The position numbers were made by a program, and so were the translations under genes. A stretch of DNA of 64,000 nucleotides from Epiperipatus broadwayi (taxonomy: Eukaryota; Onychophora; Udeonychophora; Euonychophora; Peripatidae). Positions within the stretch are counted from its first letter, which is position 1. The number at the start of each line of letters is the position of its first letter. Below are positions 32,723-47,109 of the stretch, in pieces. The notes under the pieces are model-generated. The model made no database searches and was not told where the DNA came from. It saw only the letters and a list, made by a program, of their open reading frames with translations. Location: positions 15,365,000 through 15,428,999 of the forward strand of contig JAQFVV010012404.1 of the NCBI GenBank assembly GCA_028023455.1, read 5' to 3'.

Positions 32723-35700
32723 CAATAAATGGAGTGAAAACATTTACATATATATTTATTATGTGTACATGTTCACTCATATCAGAGTAACATTGCAGTT
32801 AAACACATTCTCAATGATATTATTTTTCTCCAAAAAGTCTTTTTTGCATAAGAAAATGTTAATGGCAGACTTGTTATCAGCAAACAACAGCTGTTCTAGT
32901 TATTATAATGTTTTTACATGTGTATTGGCTTTGGAATTTATATAATTTATCCTTTTTTCAGATAGTGAGTTAATCTCTTCAAACATTAAGCCTTCTGATG
33001 TAAGAATTTTTTTAAATTTTATTTTTTTCCTATTACTAAATCAATAACTTCCATTATTGCGTAAGGAAATGCTTTACAAACCATATTAGAAACTTTTAGT
33101 TTTACTTTTAGAAAACATATTATTACATCAAAGTGATAAATAAAACATATATGCTTTCCTCTTAACCAGATGAAACATTATTAACAAATGTGATCATATA
33201 TGATGCTCTTAGATAATAAAAAAATGGTTGCTACCATATAGTAAAAATCATTAAATTTATGAATTTTAATATTTTATTTTTGTTTATTTACTTTTTTTTT
33301 CAATGAAGTAGTGTATAAATGATATTGCAGATTCACTAAACATACTTCAATGAAAGAAATAATTTTTTTTTCCAGAATACAATCTGACAAGATCATAAAT
33401 AAACAGACATAAGTGCTAATGTTCTTCCTAGTTAAATAATCTGTATTCCCCCACAAAAGGTTCAAACTGCAAATTTACAACATATTTAATTAGCTAAACA
33501 AATTGACTTGTCTTAGAAAACTATTACAACACTGAAGCTTTCAAGTTATTAATTTAAGCACTAGAAAAGATATAAAAGTGGTGATTGGATATATATGTGC
33601 AATAGGGTTCTCCAATCATTTAAACTCATAGCCAAAACAAATTGCGAATCTAGTAGGTAATAATCAAATGATCCCATCTGCTGAAAGTTGGTTACTGAAG
33701 CTTATATAAATACTTCTAGAATAATATAAAATAAATTATTACTTTTAATGCACTTGTTAATGAAAGCTAAGAAAAAAAAAGTTTCTACCCATTTCTTTCC
33801 ATTGACTTCATTTCCACACACACATGTAAATAATTTTATACCATTTTTAATAGCCTCATTTTTTTTTTTTCAATTTATTTTTTATTTTACTTCATGAATA
33901 TATATATACGGTTATTATAAATTAATATACAAAATATCTTTTAATTCATTTCAATTAATTAATTCATTTTAATAATATATGTTGAAATCAAAAATTTTAT
34001 AATTTTTATAAATGAAAAGCAAGCAGATATTATAATAACGAACTTTTTCCAATCCAGTTAATTATCAAATTAAATTCAATTACAGCAGTCCTCTTCTATA
34101 ATTTTATTTTTCATCACGACATCAAAAAAAAAAAATGACACATTTTTTAAAAGTAATTTACAGATTGATAATTAAATGAGATTTGTTTGTTTATAAAATG
34201 TAGAATTCCAGTGAAGGAAAAAAATTATACACAATTGTGTATAAAAATTTTTGCAAACTAATATTCGATCAACAAATAAATGCTGACTGTTAAATTAAAT
34301 TTTGTAAAGAAATTATTATAAAGTAACATTATTTTAATGTATCACGTGTTATATATTTATATAACTAAAAATAATGTAAAAGATTTGTGAACAAAAAGAC
34401 GACTTTACACTTCAATCAAAAACTCTTTTATATAAAGAATATATCGATTAATTAATAAAAGAAAGATATTACAGCTTTCTATGATAATGTTTCACCAAAA
34501 AACTACCGGAACAATTATGTTAAGAAAATGACAAATCAGTAACTAAGTAATTCTATTCATTTAAAATAAATTATTTGCTTGCCTTCACAATGCACCCAAA
34601 GATTAGTAAGAGAAAAAAAATATTTGTATTTCCAATAGTTGATCTCCAAGTTGAAAGATATTTAAAATCTATTATATAATATAATTAAACTATAAAAAAT
34701 ATAAAAAACTATACGTGTATAGTGTGTTTACTTTCAATATTTGTTTAATAATTTGTTTAATATCGTATGTATAATTAGCAAAATTTCATGGAGAGAATGC
34801 TAAAAGATTTTATACGATTTACAATGGATTAACTTGTTGAAAATATAATTAACACATATCAATTTGCAAATTTGTTATTTTCTTTAAAAAAAGAATAATA
34901 ATATAAGCGCTAAAGGGGAAGATACTCTGAATTTTTTAAAGATATGATTTAAAACATAGGTAACATATTTATGAACAATAAGCACATAAAGTAGGAAGAA
35001 TATTCCGCATTCTTTATCTTCTTAAAATGTGGGTACCCTATAATAAATCACAATTTTCCATAACAATTTATTTATACTTTTATTAGAATACATGAACAAC
35101 AACAAAAAATATTGCACTACCTTTTGTGTAAATATGAAATAGAAGTATGTCACATTATATATGATTTGCTTTATTGATAAGTTATAAAGCTATATTACAA
35201 GTGAATATAGCAATTTCTAGATTTCAATAGCATACCATCCTAATTAGATACATTAGAATATCGTCTGTTGCCATTCATAATCTAATTTCTTACCACTTAA
35301 AGTTGCACTTGTTGCTTAAAAAAAAAATTGATGCGATTTTAAAACAATTGATTAGGCAATATTTATAAGTGAAATAAAAATTACAAGATCTTGCCTTTTT
35401 TTTTATATATATTTCTACAACTTCCAAAATACATATTACAGAGTATTTCATACACAAGTCATAGATGACATATTGTTCCACTTGTGATGAGTTTAATCCA
35501 ATGAAAATGGAACAGTATCTCTTTCTCAAAGCTACCTACAATGTCATTTCTAAATTAATATATTACTTTTTATTTTATGATTTATGACAAAAATTTTACA
35601 GTGCCAGCATGTATGAATCAAGAGCTATGACGTGAAACATGTCAGTATGTGTCACACATTCACAGACTATCCTTAATGCTCTCCCTAACACTACATAATC

Positions 35701-38000
35701 TTGCAATCCAGTTGAAAACATTGTTGCAACTCATAACTTTACTGCCATAGATCACTCAAATAATATTGTTTCAGTAGCAGTTTTGCCTAATCTTAAAATA
35801 AAGTTTAATATGAAGAATATTGTCCCACAATGGATTAAGGTATGAAACTTGCTGTTACACTTCCTGTCCTAAAATCATGATCCAGACAAGTTAGCACATT
35901 AAAATTTTTGTGAATAACTAAACTATGTTGCTATTTTACTTATGCAATGATTAAGAAATGACATTGTAGGTGGTTTAAAAAGTGAACCAATCATCTTTTT
36001 TATTAGGGGGACACTGTGGATATATAAATTACGTGGGCTGATTATTTTATAAGCATAATTATTTATGATGTGCCTGAAAAGCAAACAGATTTATTAAAAG
36101 ATATATATTATTGTTGTGACCTACTGATGACAAGATTCAACAAAAACAAGATTAATAAAAATGAGGGAACTCCTGATAAAAAAAAAAAAAAACTAGAATA
36201 AAATTTATGTAACTATGAAAAAAAAACTGTGGGCACAGATATGCCTTATATTTCAGAAAGGATGAACGCAAATATATAGTTATTATTTTAGGCTATGTAA
36301 TACTACTTAAATATTTTATATATAAAGATTTTAAAAAAAAAGAGAGAATATTGTTTAAATATTGTTTTCATTAAAACATTTTGCTATATTTTTTGTTTGT
36401 ATGTGTGTTATAGTTAACAAATGAATAACTAATATCAAATTTTCAATATTATAATAAGTATAGGACAATTTATTTTTATAAGTAGATAATTTGACACATT
36501 TGAAATTGCAAGTCAGAAAAGAGATTTTCTTTTACTTACTCTCTTTCCTCTTTTTTTAGTAATCCATTATGGTTCTTTTCATAATGTAGTGTTCTATTTA
36601 TTTATATTTATGAAATCTGAGTCAGGATATTCCAGTTTATGGGAAGAAGCTATTATATGTTAGTCCATGTTTTCTCAGGATTTATCAAATGATGATACCA
36701 TGAGTTATTATGAAAATTAATTTAAGAACTCAATAATGAGACTGATTTATGCTGACTACTCTATTCTTTTTGAAGTCAGATAATATATAATGGAACAGAA
36801 TGCAAAATATATATTGTAACTCTCATGTTTGAATTTACAGGCGTTGCTTTTATGTGAATATTTTTCTTTATTATATACTACAGAATATTAAAAGTCATGT
36901 GTACAAACTAAATTTTAAAGTGTTTTGAAAATGATAATAATATTTGTAAAAAGTAAAATGTATTATAATTTAATTTTTCAAGAAAAAGGTAGAAATTTGT
37001 TACTTCATCATCTCACTTACTAAATAAAGTCAGTAAAATGGTAATGATTATTTAAGTAAAATTATGCAATCTTTGGGGTAAAAATACTCCACAATGCCTT
37101 TTCTGTTCTTTCCATAGTGTAGCTAACCATTGAACTGTAAACAAGAAATGCCTTCAAATTAACTTTGATGCTGATGATCTGTTCATTAAATAATGTGGAA
37201 GCTAAATATGTGACACTTACTTGCTAAATATGCTTATATGAATAAGTTTGTAACTTTACTTATTTCAATGCTCATAGGAAAATTACACTGAAAACTTTCA
37301 TAGGAAAACTGTCATGAAATAAATCAAAAGAAGTTAAAATATTAATATTGTTAGCAGATGTTTAAAATTAATGATTTTAATGGTCATATATCCACATTTA
37401 TCATAGAGACAGAAATATATGTGAGTTTGCAAAGATATCAAAGTGATTAACTGAACTCTTAGCTATACTCAATGAATTATTATAAAGCCACAATGATTTC
37501 TTCTCTCATGCATGCTCTTTATATAATTTGAAGTGTAAATGTATAGATACATTTTTATTATTATTATATAATTCTATTTGTTAATTAAAGTTATTGATAA
37601 TAAATTTGTTATTTGTCATTTTTCCGACATGAAGTCCAAGTCGACTATTTATTTTGTCATTTAATAATAGTATTAGGTAGAAAGAGGTAGTGACCAGAAA
37701 ATATAATTAAATTGGCATAGAAACTTGTTTTCATGTATGTTCAATCTGATCGTTACTTGTGACTATTATAGATTTGTCAACAAAAAATAAAATTTAGTCA
37801 CACCTCCATGTACATGTTTGCATATTAGTTATTTTTGTTTCCCTACACAAAAATTAATTTTCGAATATTGTCTTTTCCATTTTATTGTTAATTTTATTAT
37901 TACCAATTGTTTAAAAAGAGTGTTACCATTACAATATATACATTTTTATTGGTTATTTAATTTATTCAAATTATTTTTTTCCAATATAATTAAATTAATG
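32723..38000. other. Gene-free AT-rich DNA
   Basis: Short open frames only, all AT-biased and without recognisable similarity. Poly-A and poly-T runs are frequent (33290-33300, 36179-36193). A G+C-richer patch at 35600-35900 has no coding frame and might be an old repeat. Could be intergenic or a large intron. Confidence 0.5.
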
Positions 38001-41000
38001 TATTAAATTAAAAGCTTAATAGTTTCATTATTCATTAAATTATTATATATTTAAGTATACATTTCAAAATAAAATGCTATATATATTGTAAGTGCCCAGA
38101 TTAGTGTTGTACATCACAATATTTAAAAGAAAAAAATAAAGAAGGTTGCTGATCTTGTTTAATTTCATTTCACTTAATCTATATATAATGAAGATCTTGA
38201 AATATAAATGTTAACTAGATAACCATGGCAAGAAAGTATTTTAAAATAATATTATTTACTATTAATATTAGCATCAAATTATAAATCTGTTGTGATCAAT
38301 TTCAGGAAAAATATAAATAAGTGAATAAATAAATAGGAAAATAAATAAGTGAATGTAAAAAGATCACTTGAATAAAATCAATATTATTACTAATTATTAC
38401 ATATTTCAATTTCTGTTACTACATTCATGATAGCAGCTTACCTATTATAAAATTAAATGTTTAAAGTTCCATATATGTTTGTTTATAGATCAGTTTATGG
38501 GGAAATATTATTAAAAACATATGTAAATATATTAATTTAAAAAGTATTGAAAATGTAATATAAATTATTTATTTTGGTTAAAAAAATGAAAAATAATGTT
38601 GAAATTGTAAAACAGGATTTTATTTTCACTGTATCCAATTATTTCAAAATTGTCATTTCACTTATTAATTGGAGGCAAATTTTCTTAAACAACTTTCTTA
38701 TATCACTGAGTGAGACTTGAATGATATTTAACAGTTGTCCTGACATTAATGTCAGAAAGAGTATGTTATACATAGAACTGAAATGCTGCAATTAGAGTTC
38801 TTGTAATTTTATTGTTGCCCAGAACAGATGCATTTGCATTTGTCTTTAAAAACTTGTTAAATTTTATATTTTTAAGCGAAAATTAGGATAAACCCAACCA
38901 TATGCACATTCAATCAGGGCAGCTTATTGATGAAATTCCAGGGGATACAGCAAAATGTAAAACAAAACCATCAAAATGCATTGTATTGCAAGTCAGCTAT
39001 AAAAAAAATATTCTGATGTTAAAATGTAGGATCTCATCTATTTATTCATAATGAATACAAACCCAATGATGTGTTTATGAATATCATATTTCAGATCAAT
39101 GAATTTCACAAGATCAATTAACTCAACTTATGTGTAATGTTAAGCAATTTCAACTTCACTTTCTTAATTTGAAAAGAAAAAGCTGGCATTTATTATTAAC
39201 TTGGACATAACTGAATTTTATCAATGAAAAAAATTCTCTTTATACATTATTACCAATGAAACATAAAAATAAAGCCAGTAATGTGTGATATTGCATTGAC
39301 TAAATACCTGTTGTTTTAAAAGCCTGGATACATTTATATGCTTAAAAGAAAATACCAGAATTTAAACATGAAAGTAATTGAGTTCAAATCTGCAATAGTT
39401 ATTATTCATATTGTCTTCTCTACTTAAAAGAAAATCATCTCTACGCATTAGGATCAAAAACAAGAAACCAGGAGCTGCAATAAACTAGAGAATAAAAATG
39501 AGAAATGAGCCTGTTCATTATGAGATATGATATCTATGTGTATACATTTTTCATTTGAAAAAAAAAGGCATACATTTTGCTCATATTTTATTTTAAAATA
39601 TAGGGTTAATTGATATATATGGATTATTATACAACTCACATATATGAAAGGTTGGTGAGATTCATTTTTGTTCTTGTTATTTAAATTCCTATCTGATGAT
39701 ATAGGTTAATATGACCCAATGTTTTCAAATATTTAAATTTTTTTTTATGTTCAAGATTTAACTCTGGAATGTTGTGATAAAGAAGGATTTAAATATAATG
39801 AGTTTTATGTTAGTATAATTATTTAAAAATTACATTAATGAATAAAAATAGAGATTAATTTTTTTATTTGATCACATTTTTTATTATTATTGTATATTCT
39901 ATTTAAAGTCTCAGGAAGATTTTTAAAATCTCTTCTTCAGTTTTATATATAGTATTATCGTCATGCAACACACTTTAGTTTCATATATACATATTTTATT
40001 CTTATTCATTATTGATTCTGATACAACAATAGCCCATCAATTATTTATATTAAAGAAATTTACTACTGTACTTTTCAACTGGCTATGATTTTAGTCTACT
40101 GCAGATATCATTTCTTATTGTTCTTTCATATACAATTTTTTTATTACTATTATAAAATTATTATTAACCAATAAATTTAGAGTTGATTAAAATCCAATGA
40201 ATCTGTCTAATTATTTCTTTCGAATGTGCAAGGTAATTTTTGGTACTTAAAGTTTGATCCAAGATCAAACCAATTTTGGTAAGTGAAATAGAGTGAGATA
40301 TATGTATATTTTCTTATGCATTATTATTAAGTTCGATTAGATATAAATTTTATATTTTTTACTGCATTTAAATATTTGGTTACTTATCTAAGTCAATATT
40401 ACAAGTAGAAATAATTTCATTAGTTCAGGTTGATTATTAATTTGCTTATCTTGTCTGGTTACAAAAATCTTAATAGATTTTGTTATGTCATTAGTCAGAA
40501 TGATTTGTCTTAATTACTTTTAAACTTCTTTGAAGTGGGCATCATAAATTTTATGAACTTATAACTTAATATTTATCTTTGGCTTGGATAATTGCCAATT
40601 ATCATCACATATAGTTTGTTATAAAATCCATTTTTATAATCGATTGATTGGAGATTTAGGTAGATGAGTAATATTGGCAATTGTAATTTGGTAAATATCC
40701 AATAGAAATTTACAGTATATTTTATATATAATGTGATTGAGAATGACCTCATGCAAGATTATCTAATAGATTTATTTATAATGAATTCTTGTAGAGTGTT
40801 TCATTTTAAAACATAACTTAAGCAATAATTGCATATCGATATAATGTAAAGTATAAACAAAATATTAATATTATGTTTAGCGTTTTATTAAATTAGATAC
40901 AAAACTGAGTAAGGGTTTATTTTATTTAATCCTTATAAATATTGTGTAGGTTTAGAAAACATTCTCAAAATATTATTAAAATTATTTAGAAACTAGTTGA

Positions 41001-43960
41001 TTGAAGTAGAATATCACTGAATTTTAACATAGATATACATTATTATGTGTAGTGGTTGATTAGTGAAAGTATATTTGAACTTAGTGATTTATTGATTTGA
41101 ATTTGGTTTCATCCAATAATAACTTAAATAGATATCTTAGGCATACATATTGTTTAGGACAATGATATATGATTCACTATTTATTGCAGTGTACTTTGGA
41201 ATAGTGAATAGATTTGGTGATGTCTGAAGCGATGATCTTGTTTGCCTTTTTTTTTGTTTTAAATACTATCTGAATAAATTATATTTTAATAAAGATTATC
41301 ATTAGTATTTTATTTTAGTGTAATGGGCAATCTAAATAATTATGTATTGGAAATATTGTTATTGCCTAATGTAATCAATGATTGAGCTAGATAATTTTAT
41401 GCAGGTTATAACTGAGTTACTATTTATTGATGCATCTTTTGCTCTGTTACAAATAATACTTAAATCATAAGGGCATTTCTTCATTATCTTTTATTTCTAT
41501 ATAGTGTCAGTAATAAGTGGTTGTCTAAAAATCATTAGGTCAATTTCTTTTATTTTATAATAAATGCTGGCTGACCAAATGTAGAGAGGTAGTGAGATAG
41601 AAGATCCATTAATATTGCAAAGTAGCTATCCAATGCTAGCGGATGATGATCATGTACAGGTGGCAACTGTTACAAAATGCCGAATCAACTTTGGAGCTGT
41701 TATAAAATTGTGCTCCACATTTAGGCTAGATTTATTTTATTATAAATGACATATCAATTCTGAGATGTACTAAAGTTTTTATATTATTATACCATATTAT
41801 AATCAATATTCCATTACAAAATGGCGACCAATGATTGGGCTATGTTTTATTCAGTTTATATTGATCATTTCCCAGCATCATTTTTATCACGTTACAATAT
41901 ATATATATATATATGAGTATGCACGATCAATTATAAAATTATATTGAAAGAGAAATTAATTCTGAGGACTATCAATGGATTTTATAAGGGATGTGAGACA
42001 TTTGAGGAATATGAAGTTTTACATTAGTGGTTATGATCTGATCATGAAATATAAATTATAGCCAGTATCATAATTGTTCTCAGACCATTTATTTGATTTA
42101 GTTCAAGCTACATACATATTCGATATATATATATATATATATATATGCTTCATATTTGTTCTATCAAAATATGAAAATCCATAATTATTAGATATTAGAT
42201 TCCAATATCCTATATAATTACATAAATAGCACATCAACATTTTAAACATATATTAACTATCCTATATTTACTCCATTACATAAATAGTTTCTCAATACAA
42301 TGGCTCAAAAAATCATCTAGAGTGATTTGTCTTTGAATATGCTTTCTGTTACAATTACGAGTAAATAGCAAAAAAGATGAACGATTTTACTAAGATGAAT
42401 TAATTAATTTTGTACTTCAAAACATCATTTGTGCTTAAGCTTCACAACCTGTGAATTATTTAAAGAGAATTTTTCTTCGAGGGAGGTGGGGTTAACGACT
42501 AACAAACTTATCATTAAAAGAGAGAGAGAGAGAGAGATACTGAAATACTCACATGTATAACATGTTTTAAAAAAAGGTAATTTAATTATTTCAGTCAACT
42601 GAGTGAAATTCAAGATATTGTCTTTATTCAACAATAAAATTCAATCTGTGATTATCAATTTGACAACACTGCTGCTTCTGAAGGTTTAATCTTACTAGAT
42701 CCTCTCTTAATAACATGGGAAACTGAAATCCATCAGGACTAAAATAAATGGCTGATGTGCATTATGCATCAGCTGATGTCAAATAACAAACAACATTTCG
42801 CAAAGCTCATTCAGATTTGAAATATAGAGGATAAAAATATTTTATTTTAAAATCAAATTAGCCTTGTATTAACAGATATAAAATTATATTCACAAAACAG
42901 ATAGTTTGTGAAACAAATTAATCATCTTTTATAAAGTTTCTATATTATGTTAACAAATTTTTGAAGGCTACTGCATTTAATTGGAATTATCAAGAATAAT
43001 AAATAATTCAGAATACAGTATCAGATAAACACACACAAATATATATCACTAATATTAATTTATTCATTACTCAATTAACTACCTCAGATAACCTGCACCT
43101 CTCAGAAAAACATCTGCATATGTTTAGGAATCATAAAAAGCGTAAAAAAAAAAAGGTTAACATGAACAAGCATAATTTAGCTATATTAAATCTATAAAAC
43201 ATCTGGGTTTGAATAAATTACTATCTATTAATTTATATCACTTAGAACATCATATTAATAATAACCTCGTTATAAATTATCATTAAATGATTGGCAAGTC
43301 ATCACATAACAATTTACTTAAAAAGAGATATAAATTTTCTAAATAATTACTGATTATTTAATTTGATATCAATCACACTTTATTAATGACTATTAAGGAT
43401 ATTATTTGGATATGCTTAAAAAAATGCAAATTAATTAATGTGAAATAATTTACAACAAAAGCAGTTCTCAATTTTACTGCCATTTAGAATAAGATAAAGC
43501 AATTAGTGAAAAGCAAGTGAATATAAAATTTCTATCCCTAGTATTTAAATCCCTTCCTCAGACAAGTTTATTTTTTGTCTTTACCAACAAGGCTTATGAT
43601 TCAAAGATGGAAAAAAATACATATATGCATTCATCAATAATCTTTAACTTCATTTTATCTATCAAGCATTAAATGGTAGGTTTTTCCCCAAAATAAGTTA
43701 GTAGTATTTAAAAAAAAATGTGCATGATTAAATTATTAATGCACACTAGATCTTTAATTAAATATATTGGAATTCAGACATTGGTAATTTGATGAATGAA
43801 AAATAAGTCATTTGCATAGAGCTAAAGAATAATTATTAATGGATTTTTTCTGGGCCAATAATCTAGTTAATATCTCTTAGCAAAAAATCTTTAGCTGTCT
43901 TCTATTGATAAATAATTATGCCAAAAAAAAAGAAAAAAGAGAACTTTATAAATATTTTCA
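38001..43960. other. Gene-free AT-rich DNA with short microsatellites
   Basis: No gene or transposon ends recognised. Simple repeats: (AT)n at 41898-41915 and 42123-42146, (GA)n at 42521-42536. Short AT-biased frames are considered chance. Confidence 0.5.
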
Positions 43961-43972
43961 TAAAACTGTATT

Positions 43973-44150
43973 AATACATTGTACAGGCTTAACACCTGCA
44001 TCTATATATGTAATATATGCAGGATTCAATCTCAGACTTTCACACGACCAACAACTCTCAGTGCCATCTTATATTGCTGACCTACTTGATCACACATGTT
44101 GAAAAGATAAATAATGACCAATATAAGTATTTTGTGCTAAACCAGCATGA
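43973..44150 (-). repeat. SINE-like repeat, left arm of an inverted pair
   Basis: Shares TAATACATTGTACAGGCTTA and CAGACTTTCACAC with the copy at 18945-19270. On the minus strand it has a B-box-like GATTGAATCCTGC preceded by GTCGTGTGAAAG. It is paired head-to-head with the next copy, separated by only a few bases. Confidence 0.65.
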
Positions 44151-44345
44151 AATATGTGTGGAGATGGTAATCTGGACCAACTGATGTGTTGGTTTAGCAC
44201 GAAATACGAATATTAGTGATTATTTATCTTTTAATCATGTGTGTGATCAGAAGGGTCAGCAATATAAAACAGCACTGAGAGTTGTGGTGTCGTGTGAAAG
44301 TTTGAATTCGAATCCCGCATATATAAAACTGTATTGTAAATGTGT
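44151..44345 (+). repeat. SINE-like repeat, right arm of an inverted pair
   Basis: Plus-strand copy of the same family, with GGTCAGCAATATAAAACAGC, an A-box-like tract near 44266-44279, and GAATTCGAATCCCGC (B-box) at about 44304-44318. The order and spacing fit a tRNA-derived SINE head. It also contains the shared core TCTGGACCAACTGATG at 44171-44186. Confidence 0.65.
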
Positions 44346-45180
44346 ATTACATGTTTTAACATTGAAAAATATAAAATGCATTTGGAAAACAGGAATAAAT
44401 ATATCATATTAGAATCCTCTAAGTTTAAACAAACCACATAATTTTTCTGCTCTATATTCAATCTACTGATCTCTTTCGGGTCTTTGACAATTCACTGCAA
44501 TACAGTTTAAGGCTTCAATTTTTATCTAGCAATATATCCAGAACCGTTATATTTCAGTCACTTTGTCTTTTACTAATATCAATGATAATTGTTTATTTTC
44601 TCACTGATGTATTTATTTTCAATCCATTCTTGTTATTTTCAACATGTATATTTCATAGACTAATGAAATACAATTATTAAAAACCTGTCAACAGACACAT
44701 ATATTTCCGTTCAAATTAAATTACTTTTAATCAAAATATTCCACTCAAGTTTAAATCGATGATTAATTTCATCTATAATGTTAAAATCTATATTAATATC
44801 TATTATTTATAAATATTTTATTCTAATTCACTACTAATTACCTTTTATTCATTTTTGAAAATCATTTATTATTACATTAGTATTTCCAGTATTGATCAAT
44901 AGTTCTACTTTCTTCTTTTTTTATGATAGCCTCAGAAAATTATTATATTGAAGCTCTGACACATTATTATCAAAATCAACATCATCTGCAAAATTTAAAT
45001 GACTTAAGTAATTTCTATTTTTTTATTACTTTCCCATTTCATTCATAAAATACCTACAATAAAACAGCTTTACAGAGATGGACTCAACATGCTGCACAAT
45101 TTTATCAATATTCATTTTCTTAATGTCACTATGCAGTCCAATCACTGCCACTGCACTTTGATAAAAAGGTAATTAGGTAG
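44346..45180. other. AT-rich non-coding DNA
   Basis: No gene or repeat recognised. Confidence 0.5.
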
Positions 45181-45185
45181 TATTC

Positions 45186-45333
45186 CTGCAACCAAGGAAA
45201 GATAGGACTTTCACATTTGTATCAATACACTGCTAACTTTTTAATGGTGTTACTTTGGCAATATCAAACATTAAAAAGTTAGCAATGCTTTGATACAAAT
45301 GTGAAAAGTCCTCCTATCTTTCCTTGGTTGCAG
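45186..45333. repeat. 148-bp near-perfect foldback
   Basis: CTGCAACCAAGGAAAGATAG and the following bases to CTAACTTTTTAATG are mirrored by their reverse complement, giving arms of about 65 bases around a 15-20-base loop. Mismatches are few (an extra AGG in one arm and TACAC versus AGCAT-type changes). It may be a tiny foldback transposon. The short frame starting just after it (45324-45521) is not recognised. Confidence 0.8.
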
Positions 45334-45970
45334 AAATAATATACCCAATAGTTGTAGAAAAATACACAAAAATTAATATTATAGGAGATATACACATATT
45401 TGTATGCAATGTAGACAGTCACAAACAACCAAATTTTCACACTTTATTCTATCAATTTAAAAAAAAAATGTCCACAAATGAAGCCATACATGATCCGTTT
45501 TTCTGCACTAAATTAATCTAACACAAATATATCTTTCTAAAAGTAAAAAAAAAAAAACTATTCAATAAAATATACACTTACACAGATGACACTTTCAAAC
45601 TAAATTGAATTGATTGATTTTTCAACAAAGAATAATACCAAAATTTGTACAAATAGTTTTTAAAATCACATCACAAAACATACACAGAGACTACTAACTG
45701 AAATCTGAAATAGAACAACTACTGTAATTGAAATCTTGCAACGGAATTCTTGAATACAAAATGGCAATTGTCAGCCCCCTCCCTGCCCTGCTTTTCGGAA
45801 ATGATTGTAGAGTACGTGATTGCACAATATATGCTGTAAATGGAATTTTGCCAAGCAATCAGAATAAATAAATGGCAATTTCTTTTTTTAAAACGACTTC
45901 AAAAAAAGAGGAAACAGCAGCAATAAAAAAATCAACTTATTTATTCAATTAATAAAGAAAAAAACCCCTG
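45334..45970. other. AT-rich DNA, no assigned function
   Basis: An open frame of 65 codons at 45324-45521 has no recognised similarity. A G+C-richer patch with CCCCCTCCCTGCCCTGC sits at 45775-45792. Otherwise nothing is seen. Confidence 0.4.
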
Positions 45971-45974
45971 TAAA

Positions 45975-46320
45975 TTGCAGCAGAAGACTGATAGGTCTGT
46001 AATTTTTAATGTCTTGCTTCTCACCTTTCTTAAATATCAATATCTTTAATACTTCCTTCCAGTCAATTGGTATGTCTTTATTTTAATATGTGGTATGTAG
46101 CCATGCCAATAATTTCTCTATTTCTTTTCCTGCTTCTTTTAAAATATCTATAATTCCTTCAAATCCTGGAGTTTTTCTATTTTTCATAGATTTAATTGCA
46201 TGTGTTTTTTCTTTATAAAAATGTTTGGAATTTCAAATTCTGTTGCAATTGTGACAGCAATGTAGTCTTCCAGTTTTTTTCCACAAACTTTATAATGGCA
46301 TCCCTGTTTTTTCTTTTCTT
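45975..46320 (-). pseudogene. LINE reverse transcriptase fragment
   Basis: On the minus strand a nearly continuous frame encodes the N-terminal part of a non-LTR reverse transcriptase: TEFEIPNIFIKKKHAIKSMK, NRKTPGFEGI, then WLHTTY, a stop, PIDWKEVLKILIFKKGEKQD and NYRPISLL. The order KN.KTPG, P..WK, KKG.K.D, NYRPISLL is the standard pattern just before the palm in RTE/Jockey/CR1-type LINEs. One in-frame TAA is at about 46086. It ends abruptly after the NYRPISLLLQF motif, so the copy is truncated, lacking the catalytic YADD region. Confidence 0.75.
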
Positions 46321-46868
46321 ATTATTGCTGAACCAAATTTTCTTTCAATACCAAAATATTATATATTTTTGAAATTTCTGATTTCTTCTATAGTTAGTTG
46401 TCTTGGTAATTTCAGTTATATTTCCTTATTTCATCATTAATCTTTTTTATATTATTTTACAATATTCCAAACATTCTCTTCTTTTAAAAGAATCATTTTT
46501 AAATGTCTGCACTTTTATTTCTCCTTTTCTTTATATTTTCCAGTTATCTGTAAAGCAACCTTTAGTACAATACTGGTTATCTTATTCCTGATCTCATTTA
46601 AATCTGAGCTATTATTAAAAGACTATAAATATTATAATATGATTTATGTTTTAATTTAAATTCACATTGGAGTATTTCTCAAGATTAGGATTATCAACTG
46701 TTAATACAGTTTTTCCTAAATATCTTTTTTTTTATTTAACTTTGCATTAATATTGATATTATTAATCAATGATTAATTACTATGTTGAATTTATTAAGCA
46801 AATTAGTCTTGAAATATATATTTTCTGTTGGACAAAATATAATTCAATTCTATGTATCTCATTGTTTG

Positions 46869-46910
46869 TTTTGTTGTTGTTGTTGTTGTTATTATTATTA
46901 TTATTATTTT
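46869..46910. repeat. (GTT)n(ATT)n microsatellite
   Basis: Trinucleotide runs TTG and then TTA; the leucine-rich frame across it is an artefact. Confidence 0.85.
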
Positions 46911-47109
46911 TTATAGATTCCTCAAATCTATATGATCTCTCATTTCTAAGTATCATAACTAAATTTGTTCACAACACTTTCATCTTTCAATTGTTTTCCA
47001 ATTTTGGCATTAAATTCTCTCATGAAAATTTGAAAATATTTTGATCAAAAGCAGTCTATATACTATACATATACATCTTTTGGTAATTTTGCTGAACTAT
47101 TTATATTAT

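Noticed and set aside
46769-47044. 91-residue leucine-rich frame
   Set aside because: The leucines come from a TTG/TTA microsatellite; the rest has no protein-like pattern.
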